Origin: Corynebacterium ulceribovis DSM 45146
GTDB taxonomy: Bacteria; Actinomycetota; Actinomycetes; Mycobacteriales; Mycobacteriaceae
Direction: 5' to 3'
Assembly: GCF_000372445.1 (NCBI RefSeq)
Contig: NZ_AQUY01000001.1
Location: 936,824 to 1,000,823 of the forward strand
Length of the DNA stretch: 64,000 bases
The notes below the pieces were generated by a model. It searched no databases. It was not told where the DNA came from and was given only the letters and a program-made list of their open reading frames with translations. This document shows positions 27,837 through 39,750 of this stretch, piece after piece (the stretch's first letter is position 1; the number at the start of each line of letters is the position of its first letter). Position numbers and translations under genes: made by a program.

Positions 27837-28367
27837 GTGGCTCACGGTGACGACGCAGTGACCCCTGCGTCCAGCTCTTACGACCCAGCCTTGGACGATT
27901 ACCGCATCGGTGCCCGGGCTGGCGGTGCCTGGCAGCTCGAAGTCGTGTCCAAGTTCCTGCGCATGTGGGGCTGGATCTTGGTGGTCATTGTCATGGCAAT
28001 CCACATTTTCATGGGCTACGTCGTCGGCCTGAAGTACACTGGCGCCGCCGTGACCCTGGTCGACCGCTTCGCCTACCCAATCGTGGGTGTACTGATTTCC
28101 GGCGTCGTTCTGATGCTCACCTACCGACCGCGCGTCCGAGCAAACGCTGCTGGGGTAGAGGTGCGGTCTTTTGCTGCGAGCCGCTTCTTCCCATGGCACA
28201 TGGTCTACGGTGTATCTTTCCCGCCAAAGGCTCGCTCAGCACGTCTGGAACTGCCGGGCTATGACTATGTAGCGCTGTACGCCATCAATACCGGTGATAA
28301 TGAACGCGCCGTGCAGTCTCTGAACGACCTGCGTGACTTGGCAGACAAATACATGCCTGAGGAGTAG
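27837..28367 (+). CDS. PH domain-containing membrane protein
   Basis: 176 residues with two hydrophobic segments, about 46-66 ([20 protein letters not shown]) and 82-98 ([17 protein letters not shown]), then a bacterial PH domain ([35 protein letters not shown]). Proteins of this type commonly follow ribH in actinobacteria; the function is unknown, and membrane attachment with a cytoplasmic PH fold is inferred. GTG start after GGGAGAAAA. Confidence 0.8.
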   Translation: MAHGDDAVTPASSSYDPALDDYRIGARAGGAWQLEVVSKFLRMWGWILVVIVMAIHIFMGYVVGLKYTGAAVTLVDRFAYPIVGVLISGVVLMLTYRPRVRANAAGVEVRSFAASRFFPWHMVYGVSFPPKARSARLELPGYDYVALYAINTGDNERAVQSLNDLRDLADKYMPEE

Positions 28368-28377
28368 TTCGTCCACA

Positions 28378-30351
28378 GTGGCAGACCCATCAACTTATCG
28401 ACCAGCCCCTGGCAGCATTCCTACTGAGCCAGGGGTCTATCGTTTCCGCGACAATGCTGGCCAAGTCCTTTACGTCGGCAAAGCGAAGAACTTGCGTGCT
28501 CGCCTGTCCAACTATTTCCAGGACTTCACCGCGCTGCACCCGCGCACTAAACAGATGGTCACCCATGCCAGCAAAGTGGACTGGACTGTGGTGCAAACCG
28601 AGGTAGAAGCGCTCCAGCTCGAATACACCTGGATTAAGCGCTACAACCCCCGGTACAACGTCATGTACCGCGACGATAAAAGCTACCCAATGCTGGCAGT
28701 CAGCGTTGCGGAAGAATTTCCACGACTCTTCGTCTACCGCGGGCCGCGCCGCAAAGGCGTCCGATACTTCGGACCGTATTCCCACGCGTGGGCAATCCGA
28801 GAAACACTCGATCTGTTGCTGCGCGTATTTCCCGCCCGCACCTGCACAAAAGGCGTGTTCCGACGCCAGCAGCTACTAGATCGGCCGTGTTTGCTTGGGT
28901 ATATCGGCAAATGTAGTGCTCCGTGCGTCGGCAGGGTTACAGCAGACGAACACCGCGAGATTGTGCGTGGTTTCACTCGGTTTATGTCCGGGCAGACCGC
29001 TTCCGTCACCAAGCAACTGCAAGGGGACATGCTCGCGGCGGCGGAAGAACTGGACTTTGAAAAAGCAGCAAGGCTGCGCGATGACCTTGCTGCCCTCGAA
29101 AAGGCGATGGAGAAGCAGGCCGTGGTGTTCGGCGACGGCACAGACGCCGACCTCATCGCCTTTGCTGCGGATGAGTTGGAAGCGGCGGTGACTGTCTTCC
29201 AGGTCCGGGGTGGTCGTATCCGTGGCCAGCGTGGATGGGTGGTGGAGACCGCTGACTCAACGGTTCCACAGCTCATGCAGGAGTTTCTGACGCAGTTTTA
29301 TGGCGACAACGCCGCGCACCTAGCTGTCGATGGTGATGCCGAGACTGGCGCCGAAATGGCGGTGCCACGAGAGATTCTGGTGCAAGAGATGCCAGATGAT
29401 GCCGACGCAACATTGCAGTTCCTAGAGCAACTGCGCGGCACCAAGATTGACCTGCGGGTACCGCAACGCGGCGATAAAGCCACGCTCATGGAAACAGTGG
29501 CACGCAATGCGAAAGAGAAGTTGACGCAGCACAAATTGAAGCGTTCCGGTGATCTCACCGCCCGCTCAGCGGCGCTGCAGGGACTGCAAGAGGCGTTGGA
29601 TATGTCCGATGCACCACTGCGAATTGAATGCACGGACATCTCCCATATTCAGGGCACGGATGTGGTGGCATCCCTGGTAGTGTTTGAAGATGGTCTGCCG
29701 AAGAACTCCGATTATCGGCGCTACCGCATTAAAGAAGCCGCCGGCGACGGTCACAGTGACGATGTTGCCTCGATTGCTGAAGTGACGCGCCGCAGGTTCC
29801 AGCGATACCACCAAGACAAAACTGCAGTGCCTGATGAACAGGCACAGGAAACCACCTTCGTGGATGAAATGATGACCGATGTGGCGGCAACGAAGAAGTT
29901 TGCCTACCCACCGCAACTTTTCATCGTCGACGGTGGTCTGCCACAGGTCAACGCAGCCGCCGAGGTGCTGGCAGAACTCGGTATTAACGACGTCATGCTG
30001 GTCGGGCTAGCTAAACGCCTGGAAGAGATTTGGCTGCCGGGCGAAGACTACCCAGTGATTTTGCCGCGTAACTCCGAGGCAATGTTCCTCATGCAACGGA
30101 TTCGCGATGAAGCACACCGATTCGCCATTAGCTACCACCGGCAGCAGCGGTCTAAACGAATGCGCTCATCTGTACTAGATAAAGTGCATGGCCTTGGTCC
30201 GCAGCGGCGCACTGATTTAGTGAAGCACTTCGGTTCGGTCGCCAAGCTGAAGAAGGCATCCAAAGCGGAGATCGAAGAAGTTCCCGGGTTTGGTCCGCGG
30301 CTGGCGGGCAGTGTGTATGACGCCCTGCATGAGGAAGATAACAATGGGTAA
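28378..30351 (+). CDS. uvrC: excinuclease ABC subunit C
   Basis: Makes the two incisions in nucleotide excision repair. The 657-residue protein has the GIY-YIG domain ([22 protein letters not shown] near residues 20-42, quoted in parts: [16 protein letters not shown]), a UVR/UvrB-contact helix [13 protein letters not shown], the RNase H-like nuclease ([19 protein letters not shown]) and a C-terminal tandem helix-hairpin-helix ([18 protein letters not shown]). GTG 28378 is chosen; a start at 28333 lies inside the PH gene. Confidence 0.95.
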   Translation: MADPSTYRPAPGSIPTEPGVYRFRDNAGQVLYVGKAKNLRARLSNYFQDFTALHPRTKQMVTHASKVDWTVVQTEVEALQLEYTWIKRYNPRYNVMYRDDKSYPMLAVSVAEEFPRLFVYRGPRRKGVRYFGPYSHAWAIRETLDLLLRVFPARTCTKGVFRRQQLLDRPCLLGYIGKCSAPCVGRVTADEHREIVRGFTRFMSGQTASVTKQLQGDMLAAAEELDFEKAARLRDDLAALEKAMEKQAVVFGDGTDADLIAFAADELEAAVTVFQVRGGRIRGQRGWVVETADSTVPQLMQEFLTQFYGDNAAHLAVDGDAETGAEMAVPREILVQEMPDDADATLQFLEQLRGTKIDLRVPQRGDKATLMETVARNAKEKLTQHKLKRSGDLTARSAALQGLQEALDMSDAPLRIECTDISHIQGTDVVASLVVFEDGLPKNSDYRRYRIKEAAGDGHSDDVASIAEVTRRRFQRYHQDKTAVPDEQAQETTFVDEMMTDVAATKKFAYPPQLFIVDGGLPQVNAAAEVLAELGINDVMLVGLAKRLEEIWLPGEDYPVILPRNSEAMFLMQRIRDEAHRFAISYHRQQRSKRMRSSVLDKVHGLGPQRRTDLVKHFGSVAKLKKASKAEIEEVPGFGPRLAGSVYDALHEEDNNG

Positions 30352-31246
30352 TGTTGGGGCCATGAAAACTCCGGAGCACTTTTCTGACTCATCGCTGGTT
30401 CTCATCACCGGCGTTTCGGGTTCCGGCCGCAACACTGCCGCCAATGTTTTTGAGGACCTCGGTTGGTACGTCGCCGATAACCTACCGCCGGAACTCATTA
30501 TGCGAATGGTGGAGCTTGCGTTCGCCTCTGAATCGCCAGTCGAACGCCTCGCGATTGTGACAGACGTGCGCTCCCGGAGCTTTGCCGGAAACCTCGTGGA
30601 GGTACTTGATCGGCTGCAGGCCGAAGGCCGATGGCCAACGGTGCTATTCCTCGACGCGGCCGACGACGTCATTGTGCGTCGCTATGACGCGCTGCGGCGT
30701 ACCCACCCGTTGCAAGGCAATGACACGCTGCTGGCAGGCATTAAAAAAGAGCGAGAAATGTTATCCCAGATTTTTGGTCGCGCCGACATTGTCATTGATT
30801 CCTCGTCAATGAGTGTGCATGACCTGCGCCGCGAAATTGAGTCGCATTTCTTGAATAAGGAACGCAACCGGCAGAAAATCACGTTGCAGTCCTTCGGTTT
30901 TAAGCACGGCGCCCCGATGGACGCCGACTTTATGATTGATGTCCGATTCCTGCCGAATCCGTACTGGCAGCCGGAGCTGCGCCACATGCGCGGCACTGAC
31001 GAGCCGGTGTCCGACTTTGTGCTGCGGCAAGATGGTGCGCAAGAGTTCCTTCGGAACTTCACCACCATGCTGGCCGGGATGCTGCCGGGGTACCGCCGCG
31101 AGGGCAAGAATTTCATTACGTTGGCTGTCGGATGTACCGGCGGGCATCACCGTTCCGTCGCGATTGTTGAGGCGCTGGCGGAACGTTTCCAAGAAGAACT
31201 CCCGATCGATGTTGCGGTGGTCCACCGCGATTTGAAGCGAGGTTAA
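30344..31246 (+). CDS. rapZ: RNase adapter RapZ / YvcJ-family nucleotide-binding protein
   Basis: 300-residue P-loop protein. Walker A is [11 protein letters not shown], with Arg in place of the usual Lys; this substitution is common in actinobacterial members. [13 protein letters not shown] follows, and the C-terminal domain has [17 protein letters not shown], the metabolite-binding pocket in E. coli RapZ. ATG 30344 overlaps the uvrC stop and follows GAGGAAG; ATG 30362 is possible. The rapZ-yvcK-whiA cluster is conserved in Gram-positive bacteria. Whether it controls small RNAs here is unknown. Confidence 0.9.
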   Translation: MGNVGAMKTPEHFSDSSLVLITGVSGSGRNTAANVFEDLGWYVADNLPPELIMRMVELAFASESPVERLAIVTDVRSRSFAGNLVEVLDRLQAEGRWPTVLFLDAADDVIVRRYDALRRTHPLQGNDTLLAGIKKEREMLSQIFGRADIVIDSSSMSVHDLRREIESHFLNKERNRQKITLQSFGFKHGAPMDADFMIDVRFLPNPYWQPELRHMRGTDEPVSDFVLRQDGAQEFLRNFTTMLAGMLPGYRREGKNFITLAVGCTGGHHRSVAIVEALAERFQEELPIDVAVVHRDLKRG

Positions 31247-31252
31247 CGACTC

Positions 31253-32206
31253 ATGCCACGCATCACCAGTATGGGCGGTGGCCATGGTTTGTTTTCCACA
31301 CTCCGCGCTGCCCGAAGCCTGACCGAAAAAGTCACTGCCGTCGTCACTGTTGCCGACGATGGTGGCTCCTCTGGCCGGATCCGCCGCGAGCTGGGGCAAA
31401 TCCCACCCGGGGACCTGCGGATGGCCTTGGCGGCCCTGTCCGGTACCGATGACCACGGTCAATTGTGGGAGCAGGTGCTGCAGCACCGGTTCACTGGCAC
31501 AGGTGCCCTCGCTGGGCACGCTGCCGGTAACTTGCTCATCTCCGCGTTAGTGGAGGTACTCGGCGACCAGATCGCGGCGCTCGACGAAGTAGGCAAGCTC
31601 GTCGGCGTGCGCGGACGTGTGCTGCCAATGTCGCCCATCCCGCTGGATATTGAGGCCGAGGTAGTGGGTTTGGCCGATGATCCGCGCATTGTGCGGAAAG
31701 TCCGCGGGCAGGTTGCGGTTGCTACCACGCCGGGCCAGGTCCGCCGGGTGTCGCTGATCCCAGTGCAGCCGCCTGCGCAACCTGAATCAGTTGCCGCGAT
31801 CATGGACGCCGATATCGTCACGCTTGGCCCAGGTTCGTGGTTCAGTTCGGTGCTGCCACACTTGCTGGTTCCGGAGATCGCGGCGGCCATTAATGACACC
31901 GATGCGCACCGCATTGTGGTGTTGAATTTGGTTGCCGAGCCAGGGGAGACCGCAGGCTTTTCGGCGGAGCGGCATATCCACATGATTGCGCGGCACGCCC
32001 CAGGTATTCAGGTCGACACGGTGCTTGTTGACGAAAATCAGCTTCTCGACCCGACTGAGCGCATGTACCTGCAGCGGTCTGCGTCTGAGCTTGGTGCGCA
32101 TGTGGTGTACCACGACGTCGCAAAGCTCTCTGACACTGGGCAACCCACCGGCCGCCATGATCCGGAAAAGCTGGCAGCGGCCTTCTCGGCCATCACTGGC
32201 TTGTAG
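31253..32206 (+). CDS. yvcK: YvcK/CuvA-family gluconeogenesis factor (CofD-like)
   Basis: 317 residues with the nucleotide-sugar-binding start SMGGGHGLFSTLRA, TVADDGGSSGRIRRELG, GHAAGNLLISAL and LGPGSWFSSVLPHLL, all typical of the YvcK branch of the CofD fold. Family members bind UDP-sugars and influence cell wall growth and carbon use. Start ATG 31253 is six bases after rapZ. Confidence 0.92.
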   Translation: MPRITSMGGGHGLFSTLRAARSLTEKVTAVVTVADDGGSSGRIRRELGQIPPGDLRMALAALSGTDDHGQLWEQVLQHRFTGTGALAGHAAGNLLISALVEVLGDQIAALDEVGKLVGVRGRVLPMSPIPLDIEAEVVGLADDPRIVRKVRGQVAVATTPGQVRRVSLIPVQPPAQPESVAAIMDADIVTLGPGSWFSSVLPHLLVPEIAAAINDTDAHRIVVLNLVAEPGETAGFSAERHIHMIARHAPGIQVDTVLVDENQLLDPTERMYLQRSASELGAHVVYHDVAKLSDTGQPTGRHDPEKLAAAFSAITGL

Positions 32207-32245
32207 GGTTAAGGGCAGTCGATGCATGCGGAAAGGGCGAACTAG

Positions 32246-33229
32246 GTGACGCTGACGGCCAAAATTAAACAGGAACTTACCCAGGTTGGTACGAGCCGGG
32301 GCAGTTGCCGGTCTGCGGAAGTGTCCGTCATGATTCGGATGTCCGGCACCCTCAGTGTGGTTGCCGGGAAAATGGCTATCGAGGTGTGGGTCGATTCCGC
32401 GGCGATTGCGCGACGGCTCGCCGATGAGCTGGAGGAACAGTTCGGCTGCCAGACGAAGGTGTCGAATGCGGCGCCACGGGCGGTAGATAAGTCAGCGCAG
32501 TTGCTGGTCACGGTCACTGATGGGGCAGAAGAGGTCGCTCGGCGTACCGGTTTGATTGACCGGAGCGGCCGACCAGTACGTGGTTTGCCGCCAATGGTGG
32601 TCTCCGGCACCGTTGCAGATGCCGAAGCAGCCTGGCGCGGTGCGTTCTTAGCGCAGGGCTTAATGACGGAACCAGGACGCTCTTCTTCCTTGGAGCTGGT
32701 GTGTCCGTGCCCAGAAGTGGCACTGGCATTAGTGGGCTGCGCCCGTCGGATGGGTGTGGCAGCAAAGTCGAAGGAAGTGCGCGGCAATGATCGCGTGATT
32801 GTGCGTGATGCAGAGGCCATCGGGGCGTTGTTGTCCCGGATGGGGGCACACGCTTCGCGGCTGGAATGGGATGAATTGTCGCAGGTGCGGGAAGCACGAG
32901 CGACAAAGCATCGGTTGGCGAACTTTGATGATGCGAATATGCGTCGTTCGGCGCGGGCGGCGGTGACTGCGGCGGCACGAGTTGAGCGGGCCATGGAAAT
33001 CTTGGGCGAGGAAGTTCCGGACCACTTGATGACCGCCGGGCAACTTCGTATCCAGCACAAACAGGCTTCGTTGGAGGAATTGGGGCAGATTGCCGATCCA
33101 CCAATGACGAAAGATGCTGTGGCAGGTCGGATTCGACGGTTGTTGTCGATGGCGGACCGTCGTGCGCAGGAGCTTGATATACCAGACACGCATGCTGCTG
33201 TCACGGCAGAATTGATGGATGAAATCTAA
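32246..33229 (+). CDS. whiA: WhiA-type DNA-binding regulator
   Basis: 327 residues combining a LAGLIDADG-like N-terminal domain ([30 protein letters not shown]) and a C-terminal helix-turn-helix ([24 protein letters not shown]). In Streptomyces WhiA drives sporulation septation; in non-sporulating actinobacteria it acts around cell division. GTG 32246 follows GAAAGGG at 32231-32237. Last gene of uvrC-rapZ-yvcK-whiA. Confidence 0.94.
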   Translation: MTLTAKIKQELTQVGTSRGSCRSAEVSVMIRMSGTLSVVAGKMAIEVWVDSAAIARRLADELEEQFGCQTKVSNAAPRAVDKSAQLLVTVTDGAEEVARRTGLIDRSGRPVRGLPPMVVSGTVADAEAAWRGAFLAQGLMTEPGRSSSLELVCPCPEVALALVGCARRMGVAAKSKEVRGNDRVIVRDAEAIGALLSRMGAHASRLEWDELSQVREARATKHRLANFDDANMRRSARAAVTAAARVERAMEILGEEVPDHLMTAGQLRIQHKQASLEELGQIADPPMTKDAVAGRIRRLLSMADRRAQELDIPDTHAAVTAELMDEI

Positions 33230-33274
33230 CCACCCTAGGCCATTTTCACCCCTGCGCCAAACCTTCACTTTGCG

Positions 33275-33280
33275 TACAGT
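33275..33280 (+). promoter_or_regulatory. probable gap -10 element
   Basis: TACAGT stands 86 bases before the gap GTG in the 136-base whiA-gap spacer. The -35 is poor (TGCGCC, 16 bases up). Downstream, GCCGGGC, CGCCGGGCGG and CCGGCC could form hairpins in the leader. No gene is seen in this spacer. Confidence 0.4.
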
Positions 33281-33356
33281 GGTTCCTAGAAGCCGGGCAT
33301 TCAGGTTCGGCCTCGCCGGGCGGCTAGTCCGGCCATCGAACATCCCCTAGCTTTAG

Positions 33357-34370
<1,014 letters not shown>

Positions 34371-34393
34371 GAGCGACCAAAAACTGAATACTC

Positions 34394-34454
34394 ATCCCCT
34401 CGGGCTGGGGCGCGCCTGAGCGCGACTCCAGACATCCGAGGGGATCTTATTTTT
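34394..34454 (+). terminator. terminator or attenuator between gap and pgk
   Basis: ATCCCCTCGG (34394-34403) pairs perfectly with CCGAGGGGAT (34436-34445), with a further GC-rich inner stem, and is followed by CTTATTTTTG. It meets the form of an intrinsic terminator. Partial read-through would lower pgk-tpiA-ppc relative to gap, matching the usual excess of gap transcript; 38 bases remain between the T run and pgk. Confidence 0.8.
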
Positions 34455-34492
34455 GCTCACAGCACGAACAACACCTTGTAAAGGGGAAAATT

Positions 34493-35704
34493 ATGTCCGT
34501 TAAGACCCTGTCTGACCTGCTGAAGGAAGGCGTCGAAGGCCGCCACGTCCTCGTCCGTTCAGACCTTAACGTTCCACTTGACGGTGACCGCATCACCGAC
34601 TTTGGCCGCGTCGACGCTTCGGTTCCAACCATCAAGGCCCTCGCAGATGCTGGCGCCCGCGTCATCGTCTCCGCACACCTGGGTCGTCCAAAGGGCGAAG
34701 TGAACCCAAAGTTCTCCCTGGCCCCAGTTGCCGAGGCCCTGTCCGAACGCCTCGAAATGTTCGTTCCACTAGCTGCGGATGTCACCGGTGAAGACGCCCA
34801 CGAACGCGCTAATGGCCTGAACGACGGCGATGTGCTGCTGCTGGAAAATGTGCGTTTTGACGCTCGCGAGACCTCTAAGGATGAATCAGAACGCGCTGCT
34901 TTTGCCAAGGAACTGGCTGCACTGACTGCCGACAATGGTGCCTTTGTCTCCGACGGTTTCGGTGTGGTTCACCGCGCACAGGCTTCCGTCTACGACGTTG
35001 CGAAGCTGCTGCCTCACTACGCCGGCGACTTGGTTCAGAAGGAACTGGACGTGCTGGACAAGATCGCTAAGAACCCAGAGGCACCGTATGTAGTGGTCCT
35101 CGGCGGCTCGAAGGTCTCCGACAAGCTTGGTGTTATCGAAGCGCTGGCAAACAAGGCAGACAAGCTGATTGTTGGCGGCGGCATGTGCTACACCTTCCTC
35201 GCAGCCCAGGGCTACGACGTGCAGAAGTCCCTGAAGCAGGAAGAGATGCTGGAGACCTGTAAGGAACTGCTGGAAAAGTACGGCGACCAGATTGTGCTGC
35301 CAGTGGACCTGGTTTCTGCCAGCGAGTTCGCACCGGATGCTGACAAGCAGGTCAACGGTCTGGACGGTATCCCTGAGGGCTGGTTGTCCCTGGACATCGG
35401 CCCAGAATCTGTGAAGAAGTTCGCAGAGGTACTGTCCACCGCCAAGACGGTGTTCTGGAACGGCCCAATGGGCGTGTTTGAGATGCCAGCATTTGCTGAT
35501 GGCACCCGTGGCGTGGCTCAGGCCATCATTGATGCCACCGCAGCCGGCGCATTCTCCGTCGTTGGCGGCGGCGACTCGGCAGCGTCGGTCCGCGTGCTGG
35601 GCTTGGACGAAGCTGGCTTCTCCCACATTTCCACCGGTGGCGGCGCATCGCTGGAGTTCCTGGAGGGTAAGGAACTGCCAGGCATCGCTGTCTTGGAGAG
35701 CTAA
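34493..35704 (+). CDS. pgk: phosphoglycerate kinase
   Basis: 403-residue two-lobed kinase. N-lobe: [19 protein letters not shown] and [13 protein letters not shown]-lobe: [19 protein letters not shown] and [11 protein letters not shown] for ATP. AAAGGGGAAAATT precedes the ATG. tpiA follows after 67 bases. Confidence 0.96.
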   Translation: MSVKTLSDLLKEGVEGRHVLVRSDLNVPLDGDRITDFGRVDASVPTIKALADAGARVIVSAHLGRPKGEVNPKFSLAPVAEALSERLEMFVPLAADVTGEDAHERANGLNDGDVLLLENVRFDARETSKDESERAAFAKELAALTADNGAFVSDGFGVVHRAQASVYDVAKLLPHYAGDLVQKELDVLDKIAKNPEAPYVVVLGGSKVSDKLGVIEALANKADKLIVGGGMCYTFLAAQGYDVQKSLKQEEMLETCKELLEKYGDQIVLPVDLVSASEFAPDADKQVNGLDGIPEGWLSLDIGPESVKKFAEVLSTAKTVFWNGPMGVFEMPAFADGTRGVAQAIIDATAAGAFSVVGGGDSAASVRVLGLDEAGFSHISTGGGASLEFLEGKELPGIAVLES

Positions 35705-35771
35705 ACCCAGCAGAACCGAGTTGTTCTAGTATCTGAAGTATTGCCCACCTCTAGACGAAAGAGAACTGATT

Positions 35772-36572
35772 ATGGCTCGTAAGCCACTTATCGCAGGTAA
35801 CTGGAAGATGAACCTCAACCACCTCGAGGCCATTGGCGTTGTGCAGAAGCTGGCTTTTGCACTGCCGAAGGAGTACTACGAGTACGTTGACGTTGCCGTC
35901 ATCCCACCTTTCACCGACATCCGCTCCGTGCAGACCTTGGTGGAAGGAGACAAGCTTCAGGTCACTTACGGTGCACAGGATGTCTCTGTGCACGAGGCGG
36001 GCGCCTACACCGGTGAAATCTCCGCAGGTATGCTGTCGAAGCTCGGCTGCCGCTGGATTGTTGCCGGCCACTCCGAGCGCCGTTCCATGCACGGCGAAAC
36101 CGACGAAGTGGTTGCCCAGAAGGCCGCCGCTGCATTGCGCGAAGGCATCAGCCCAATCGTGTGCGTCGGCGAGTCCCTCGAAGTTCGTGAAGCTGGCGAG
36201 CACGTCAACTTCGTGGTTGAGCAGACCACGCAATCGCTAAAGAACCTGCGCGACACCGACCTTGCGAACGTCGTCATTGCCTACGAACCAGTGTGGGCAA
36301 TCGGTACTGGCAAGACCGCTTCTGCAGCTGACGCCCAGGAAGTGTGCGGTGCTATCCGCGCGGCACTGGTGGAACTGGCGGGCCAGGAGACTGCTGACAA
36401 GATGCGCATCCTCTACGGCGGCTCCATGAAGGTCGACAACGTCGAAGAACTCATCAACGAACCAGACGTTGACGGTGGCCTCGTCGGCGGCGCTTCTTTG
36501 GACGGCGAAATGTTCGCCAAGCTTTGCGCCTTGGCAGCCGGCGATATCTCCAAGCCAGCGCCAACCGCTTAA
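35772..36572 (+). CDS. tpiA: triosephosphate isomerase
   Basis: 266-residue TIM barrel: [13 protein letters not shown] with catalytic Lys, [15 protein letters not shown] with catalytic His, [15 protein letters not shown] with catalytic Glu, and the phosphate-binding YGGSMKVDN and [20 protein letters not shown] is a weak ribosome binding site. The post-stop sequence AACTGAATACCCA nearly repeats that after gap. Confidence 0.96.
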   Translation: MARKPLIAGNWKMNLNHLEAIGVVQKLAFALPKEYYEYVDVAVIPPFTDIRSVQTLVEGDKLQVTYGAQDVSVHEAGAYTGEISAGMLSKLGCRWIVAGHSERRSMHGETDEVVAQKAAAALREGISPIVCVGESLEVREAGEHVNFVVEQTTQSLKNLRDTDLANVVIAYEPVWAIGTGKTASAADAQEVCGAIRAALVELAGQETADKMRILYGGSMKVDNVEELINEPDVDGGLVGGASLDGEMFAKLCALAAGDISKPAPTA

Positions 36573-36622
36573 CAACTAATAACTGAATACCCACTTCCAC
36601 CTCGGACGCTTGTGAAGGTGCA

Positions 36623-39421
36623 ATGAATATCGAAACCGATCTTCTAACCGATCAGCAGGGACATTCCCTCGATGACACGATGCGCGAGGATATCCGACAC
36701 CTCGGACGAATCCTCGGCGATGTCATCCGCGAACAAGAAGGCGAAGAAGTCTTCAACCTCGTGGAAAACGCACGGCAGGCCGCCTTCCGGCTGCGCCGGG
36801 GCGAATCCGGCATTGAGGAAATCTCCGAGCTGTTCCAAGACATCGACCCTGAGTCCGCAAACCCCGTCATCCGAGCCTTCTCCCACTTCGCCTTGCTGGC
36901 CAACCTCTCAGAGGACCTGCACGACGAAAGCAAGCGAGAAGCGCTGCTGGATGCTGGGGCCCCAGCACCGGATTCTTCGTTCACGGCAACCCGCCGGAAA
37001 CTGCAGGAACACAACGTTTCGGCAGAGGAAGTCGCTGCAATCTTGGACAAGGTGGAAGTGGTGCCGGTGCTGACGGCTCACCCAACGGAAACGCGTCGTC
37101 GCACCGTCTTCGACTCCCAAAAGCACATCACCGCGCTGATGGCACAACGCCACGATGTTCTACAGGCGCCGCACACCGCGCGCACTCAGCAGCGTCTTGA
37201 CGCAATTGATGCGGACATCTACCGCCGCATTTCAACGCTCTGGCAGACCGCATTGATCCGCCTGAACCGCCCACAAATCACTGACGAAGTGGACGTTGGG
37301 CTGCGTTACTACAAGCTTTCTTTACTGGAGACCGTCCCGAAGATTAACCGCGCCGTCATCGAAGGTTTGCGCGCAGATTTCGGCGAAAATCTCCCAGAAC
37401 GCCCGGTCATCCAGATGGGTTCCTGGATCGGCGGCGACCACGATGGCAACCCTTACGTCAATAGCTCAGTGGTCGATTACGCCACCCGAAGTGCCGCCGG
37501 GGTAGTGCTGCGCTATTACCTTGGTCAGCTGCATCTGCTGGAACGGGAACTGTCGCTGTCCGACCGCCTGTCCAATGTCACCGTTGACCTCGTGAACCTG
37601 GCATCCCAAGGCCACAATGACATACCGTCGCGCGTCGACGAGCCATACCGCAAGGCTGTCCATGGCATTCGCGGACGCGTGGCCGCTACTGCCTTACACT
37701 TGCTGGGAACTGGCGCTGTGGAAGGCAATTGGGACGAATACACCCCATATTCTGACGCCGACGAACTGCGAACGGACCTTGCAATCGTCGAAAAGTCCCT
37801 GCGACAGTCCAATGACGACATCATTGCCGACCACCGGCTCAAAGACCTGCAATATGCGGTTGAATCCTTCGGCTTCCACTTGTATTCCCTGGACCTTCGA
37901 CAGAATTCGGAGAGCTACGAGAATATTCTCACTGAGCTTTTCGCGTTGGGAGGAGTCTGCGAGAACTACCGTGATTTGCCAGAAGCCGACAAGGTTAAGG
38001 TCTTGACTTCCGAGTTGTCGAATGCGCGCCCACTGGTGCCGGTGGGACATCAACTCAGCGAAGTTGCAGAGAAGGAATTGGGCATCCATCGTGCAGCTGC
38101 GCGGGCGGTTCACCGTTTTGGCCGCGAAATTGTGCCGCATTCCATCATTTCGATGTGCACCTCAGTTTCCGACCTGCTAGAACCAATGATTCTGCTGAAG
38201 GAAGTTGGCATCATCGACTGCGCCAACGGCACCATCACCGGCGGCGTTGACATCGTCCCGCTTTTCGAGACGATTGAAGACCTGCAAGCTGGCGCGACTG
38301 TGCTGCGCGATGCGTGGAACCTGCCGCTCTACCGAGGCTATGTGACTAGTCGCGGTGATTTGCAGGAAGTGATGCTCGGCTATTCCGACTCCAACAAGGA
38401 CGGCGGCTACTTCGCGGCGAACTGGGCGCTCTACGACGGAGAACGAGACATTGTGCAAGCCGCAGCAGATAACGGCATTTCCCTTCGCCTCTTCCACGGC
38501 CGCGGTGGCACTGTCGGTCGAGGCGGTGGCCCATCCTACGATGCGATCTTGGCGCAACCTGCAGGTGCCGTGCAGGGCAGTGTTCGAGTCACCGAGCAGG
38601 GCGAAATCATTTCCGCCAAGTACGGCACGACGTCGACGGCGACGCGAAACCTTGAGGTGTTGGTGTCCGCGACACTGGAAGCATCGCTGCTGCCGGTGGA
38701 CGCGCTGGAGGACCCAGAGCACGCTTTCCAGGCGATGAAAGAGATTTCAGAGCTGTCCCAGGAAGCGTACGCCGCGGTGATGCACCAAGACCCTGGTTTC
38801 ATTGCCTACTTTGAGCAGTCGACGCCGGTGTCGGAGATTGGTGACCTCAATATTGGGTCGCGGCCATCGTCCCGCAAACAGACCACGTCCATCGCGGATC
38901 TGCGGGCAATTCCGTGGGTGCTGGCGTGGTCGCAGTCCCGCACGATGCTGCCAGGCTGGTTCGGCGTCGGCAGTGCCTTGAAGCAGTGGATTGGTGACGA
39001 TGCTGGCTCCGCAGAGCGCCTCGAGTACCTGCAAAGCCTGAAGGACCGGTGGCCGTGGTTCAACTCGGTGCTGTCCAATATGGCGCAGGTGATGAGTAAG
39101 GTCGACTTGCCGTTAGCCAAGATGTATTCGGAGCTTGTTGACGATTCGGAAACCGCCGAACGTATCTATTCAACAATTGAAGCGGAATACGAGCTGACCT
39201 TGGAAATGTTCCTCAAGGTCACCAAGTATGACTCGTTGCTGCAGGACAACCCTGAGTTGCAGCGTTCGTCTGCCATGCGTTTCCCATATTTGGTGCCGCT
39301 CAACATCATCCAGTTAGAGCTGTTGCGACGTTACCGCGCCGGCGATGACCGGCCGAAGGTGCGTCGCGGGATCCAGCTGACCATGAATGGTCTGGCGACC
39401 GCACTGCGAAACTCGGGCTAG
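36623..39421 (+). CDS. ppc: phosphoenolpyruvate carboxylase
   Basis: Anaplerotic enzyme making oxaloacetate from PEP and bicarbonate. 932 residues, near the family norm. Catalytic VLTAHPTETRRRT (around residue 152), GSWIGGDHDGNP, MLGYSDSNKDGGYFAANW and the glycine-rich FHGRGGTVGRGGGP are all present, as is the C-terminal MRFPYLVPLN. Last of the gap-pgk-tpiA-ppc cluster. Its stop lies inside a 13-base tandem repeat. Confidence 0.96.
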   Translation: MNIETDLLTDQQGHSLDDTMREDIRHLGRILGDVIREQEGEEVFNLVENARQAAFRLRRGESGIEEISELFQDIDPESANPVIRAFSHFALLANLSEDLHDESKREALLDAGAPAPDSSFTATRRKLQEHNVSAEEVAAILDKVEVVPVLTAHPTETRRRTVFDSQKHITALMAQRHDVLQAPHTARTQQRLDAIDADIYRRISTLWQTALIRLNRPQITDEVDVGLRYYKLSLLETVPKINRAVIEGLRADFGENLPERPVIQMGSWIGGDHDGNPYVNSSVVDYATRSAAGVVLRYYLGQLHLLERELSLSDRLSNVTVDLVNLASQGHNDIPSRVDEPYRKAVHGIRGRVAATALHLLGTGAVEGNWDEYTPYSDADELRTDLAIVEKSLRQSNDDIIADHRLKDLQYAVESFGFHLYSLDLRQNSESYENILTELFALGGVCENYRDLPEADKVKVLTSELSNARPLVPVGHQLSEVAEKELGIHRAAARAVHRFGREIVPHSIISMCTSVSDLLEPMILLKEVGIIDCANGTITGGVDIVPLFETIEDLQAGATVLRDAWNLPLYRGYVTSRGDLQEVMLGYSDSNKDGGYFAANWALYDGERDIVQAAADNGISLRLFHGRGGTVGRGGGPSYDAILAQPAGAVQGSVRVTEQGEIISAKYGTTSTATRNLEVLVSATLEASLLPVDALEDPEHAFQAMKEISELSQEAYAAVMHQDPGFIAYFEQSTPVSEIGDLNIGSRPSSRKQTTSIADLRAIPWVLAWSQSRTMLPGWFGVGSALKQWIGDDAGSAERLEYLQSLKDRWPWFNSVLSNMAQVMSKVDLPLAKMYSELVDDSETAERIYSTIEAEYELTLEMFLKVTKYDSLLQDNPELQRSSAMRFPYLVPLNIIQLELLRRYRAGDDRPKVRRGIQLTMNGLATALRNSG

Positions 39422-39438
39422 AAACTCGAGCTAGAAAC
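39408..39438 (+). repeat. 13-base tandem repeat across the ppc stop codon
   Basis: GAAACTCGGGCTA (39408-39420) is followed at once by GAAACTCGAGCTA (39421-39433) and a third partial GAAAC. The ppc TAG (39419-39421) spans the junction and a second TAG is at 39432-39434. Confidence 0.9.
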
Positions 39439-39469
39439 CTGGATTCATAACCATGGCGTGTATCATGGC

Positions 39470-39475
39470 TATGAT
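39470..39475 (+). promoter_or_regulatory. probable secG -10 element
   Basis: TATGAT in the ppc-secG spacer, 38 bases before the secG GTG; TATCAT nine bases earlier is an alternative. No good -35 is seen. Confidence 0.4.
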
Positions 39476-39513
39476 TAACGTCCATATGTCCACCAACCCC
39501 GGAGGGATACCGC

Positions 39514-39750
39514 GTGTACCTCGCTATCCAGATCGTGCTTGTCATCTCAACCCTGCTGATGACGACCTTCATCTTGCTGCATAAGGGCCGCGGCGGTGGC
39601 CTGTCCAGCCTGTTTGGTGGCGGCATGCAGTCGAACCTTTCTGGTTCGACTGTGGTGGAGAAGAACCTGGATCGCTTCACCGTTATCACCGCAGTGATTT
39701 GGTTGGCCAGCATCATCCTGCTGCTGCTGTTTACCCGCTTCGGTTGGTAA
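39514..39750 (+). CDS. secG: preprotein translocase subunit SecG
   Basis: 78-residue membrane protein with two hydrophobic helices (about 3-22 and 54-74) and between them the SecG signature LLHKGRGGGLSSLFGGG. Third component of the SecYEG channel. GTG start after CGGAGGG. Its stop codon lies in a near-tandem repeat that also forms the downstream terminator. Confidence 0.93.
   Translation: MYLAIQIVLVISTLLMTTFILLHKGRGGGLSSLFGGGMQSNLSGSTVVEKNLDRFTVITAVIWLASIILLLLFTRFGW

Noticed and set aside
30344-30500. Arg for Lys in the RapZ Walker A motif as a lost active site
   Set aside because: GxSGxGRxT is common among actinobacterial RapZ/YvcJ proteins, so it is lineage-typical rather than decay.
36571-36592. 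Seven-base triple repeat TAACAAC/TAATAAC/TGAATAC at the tpiA stop
   Set aside because: Too short and degenerate to count with the clear stop-codon duplications; may be chance in AT-rich DNA.
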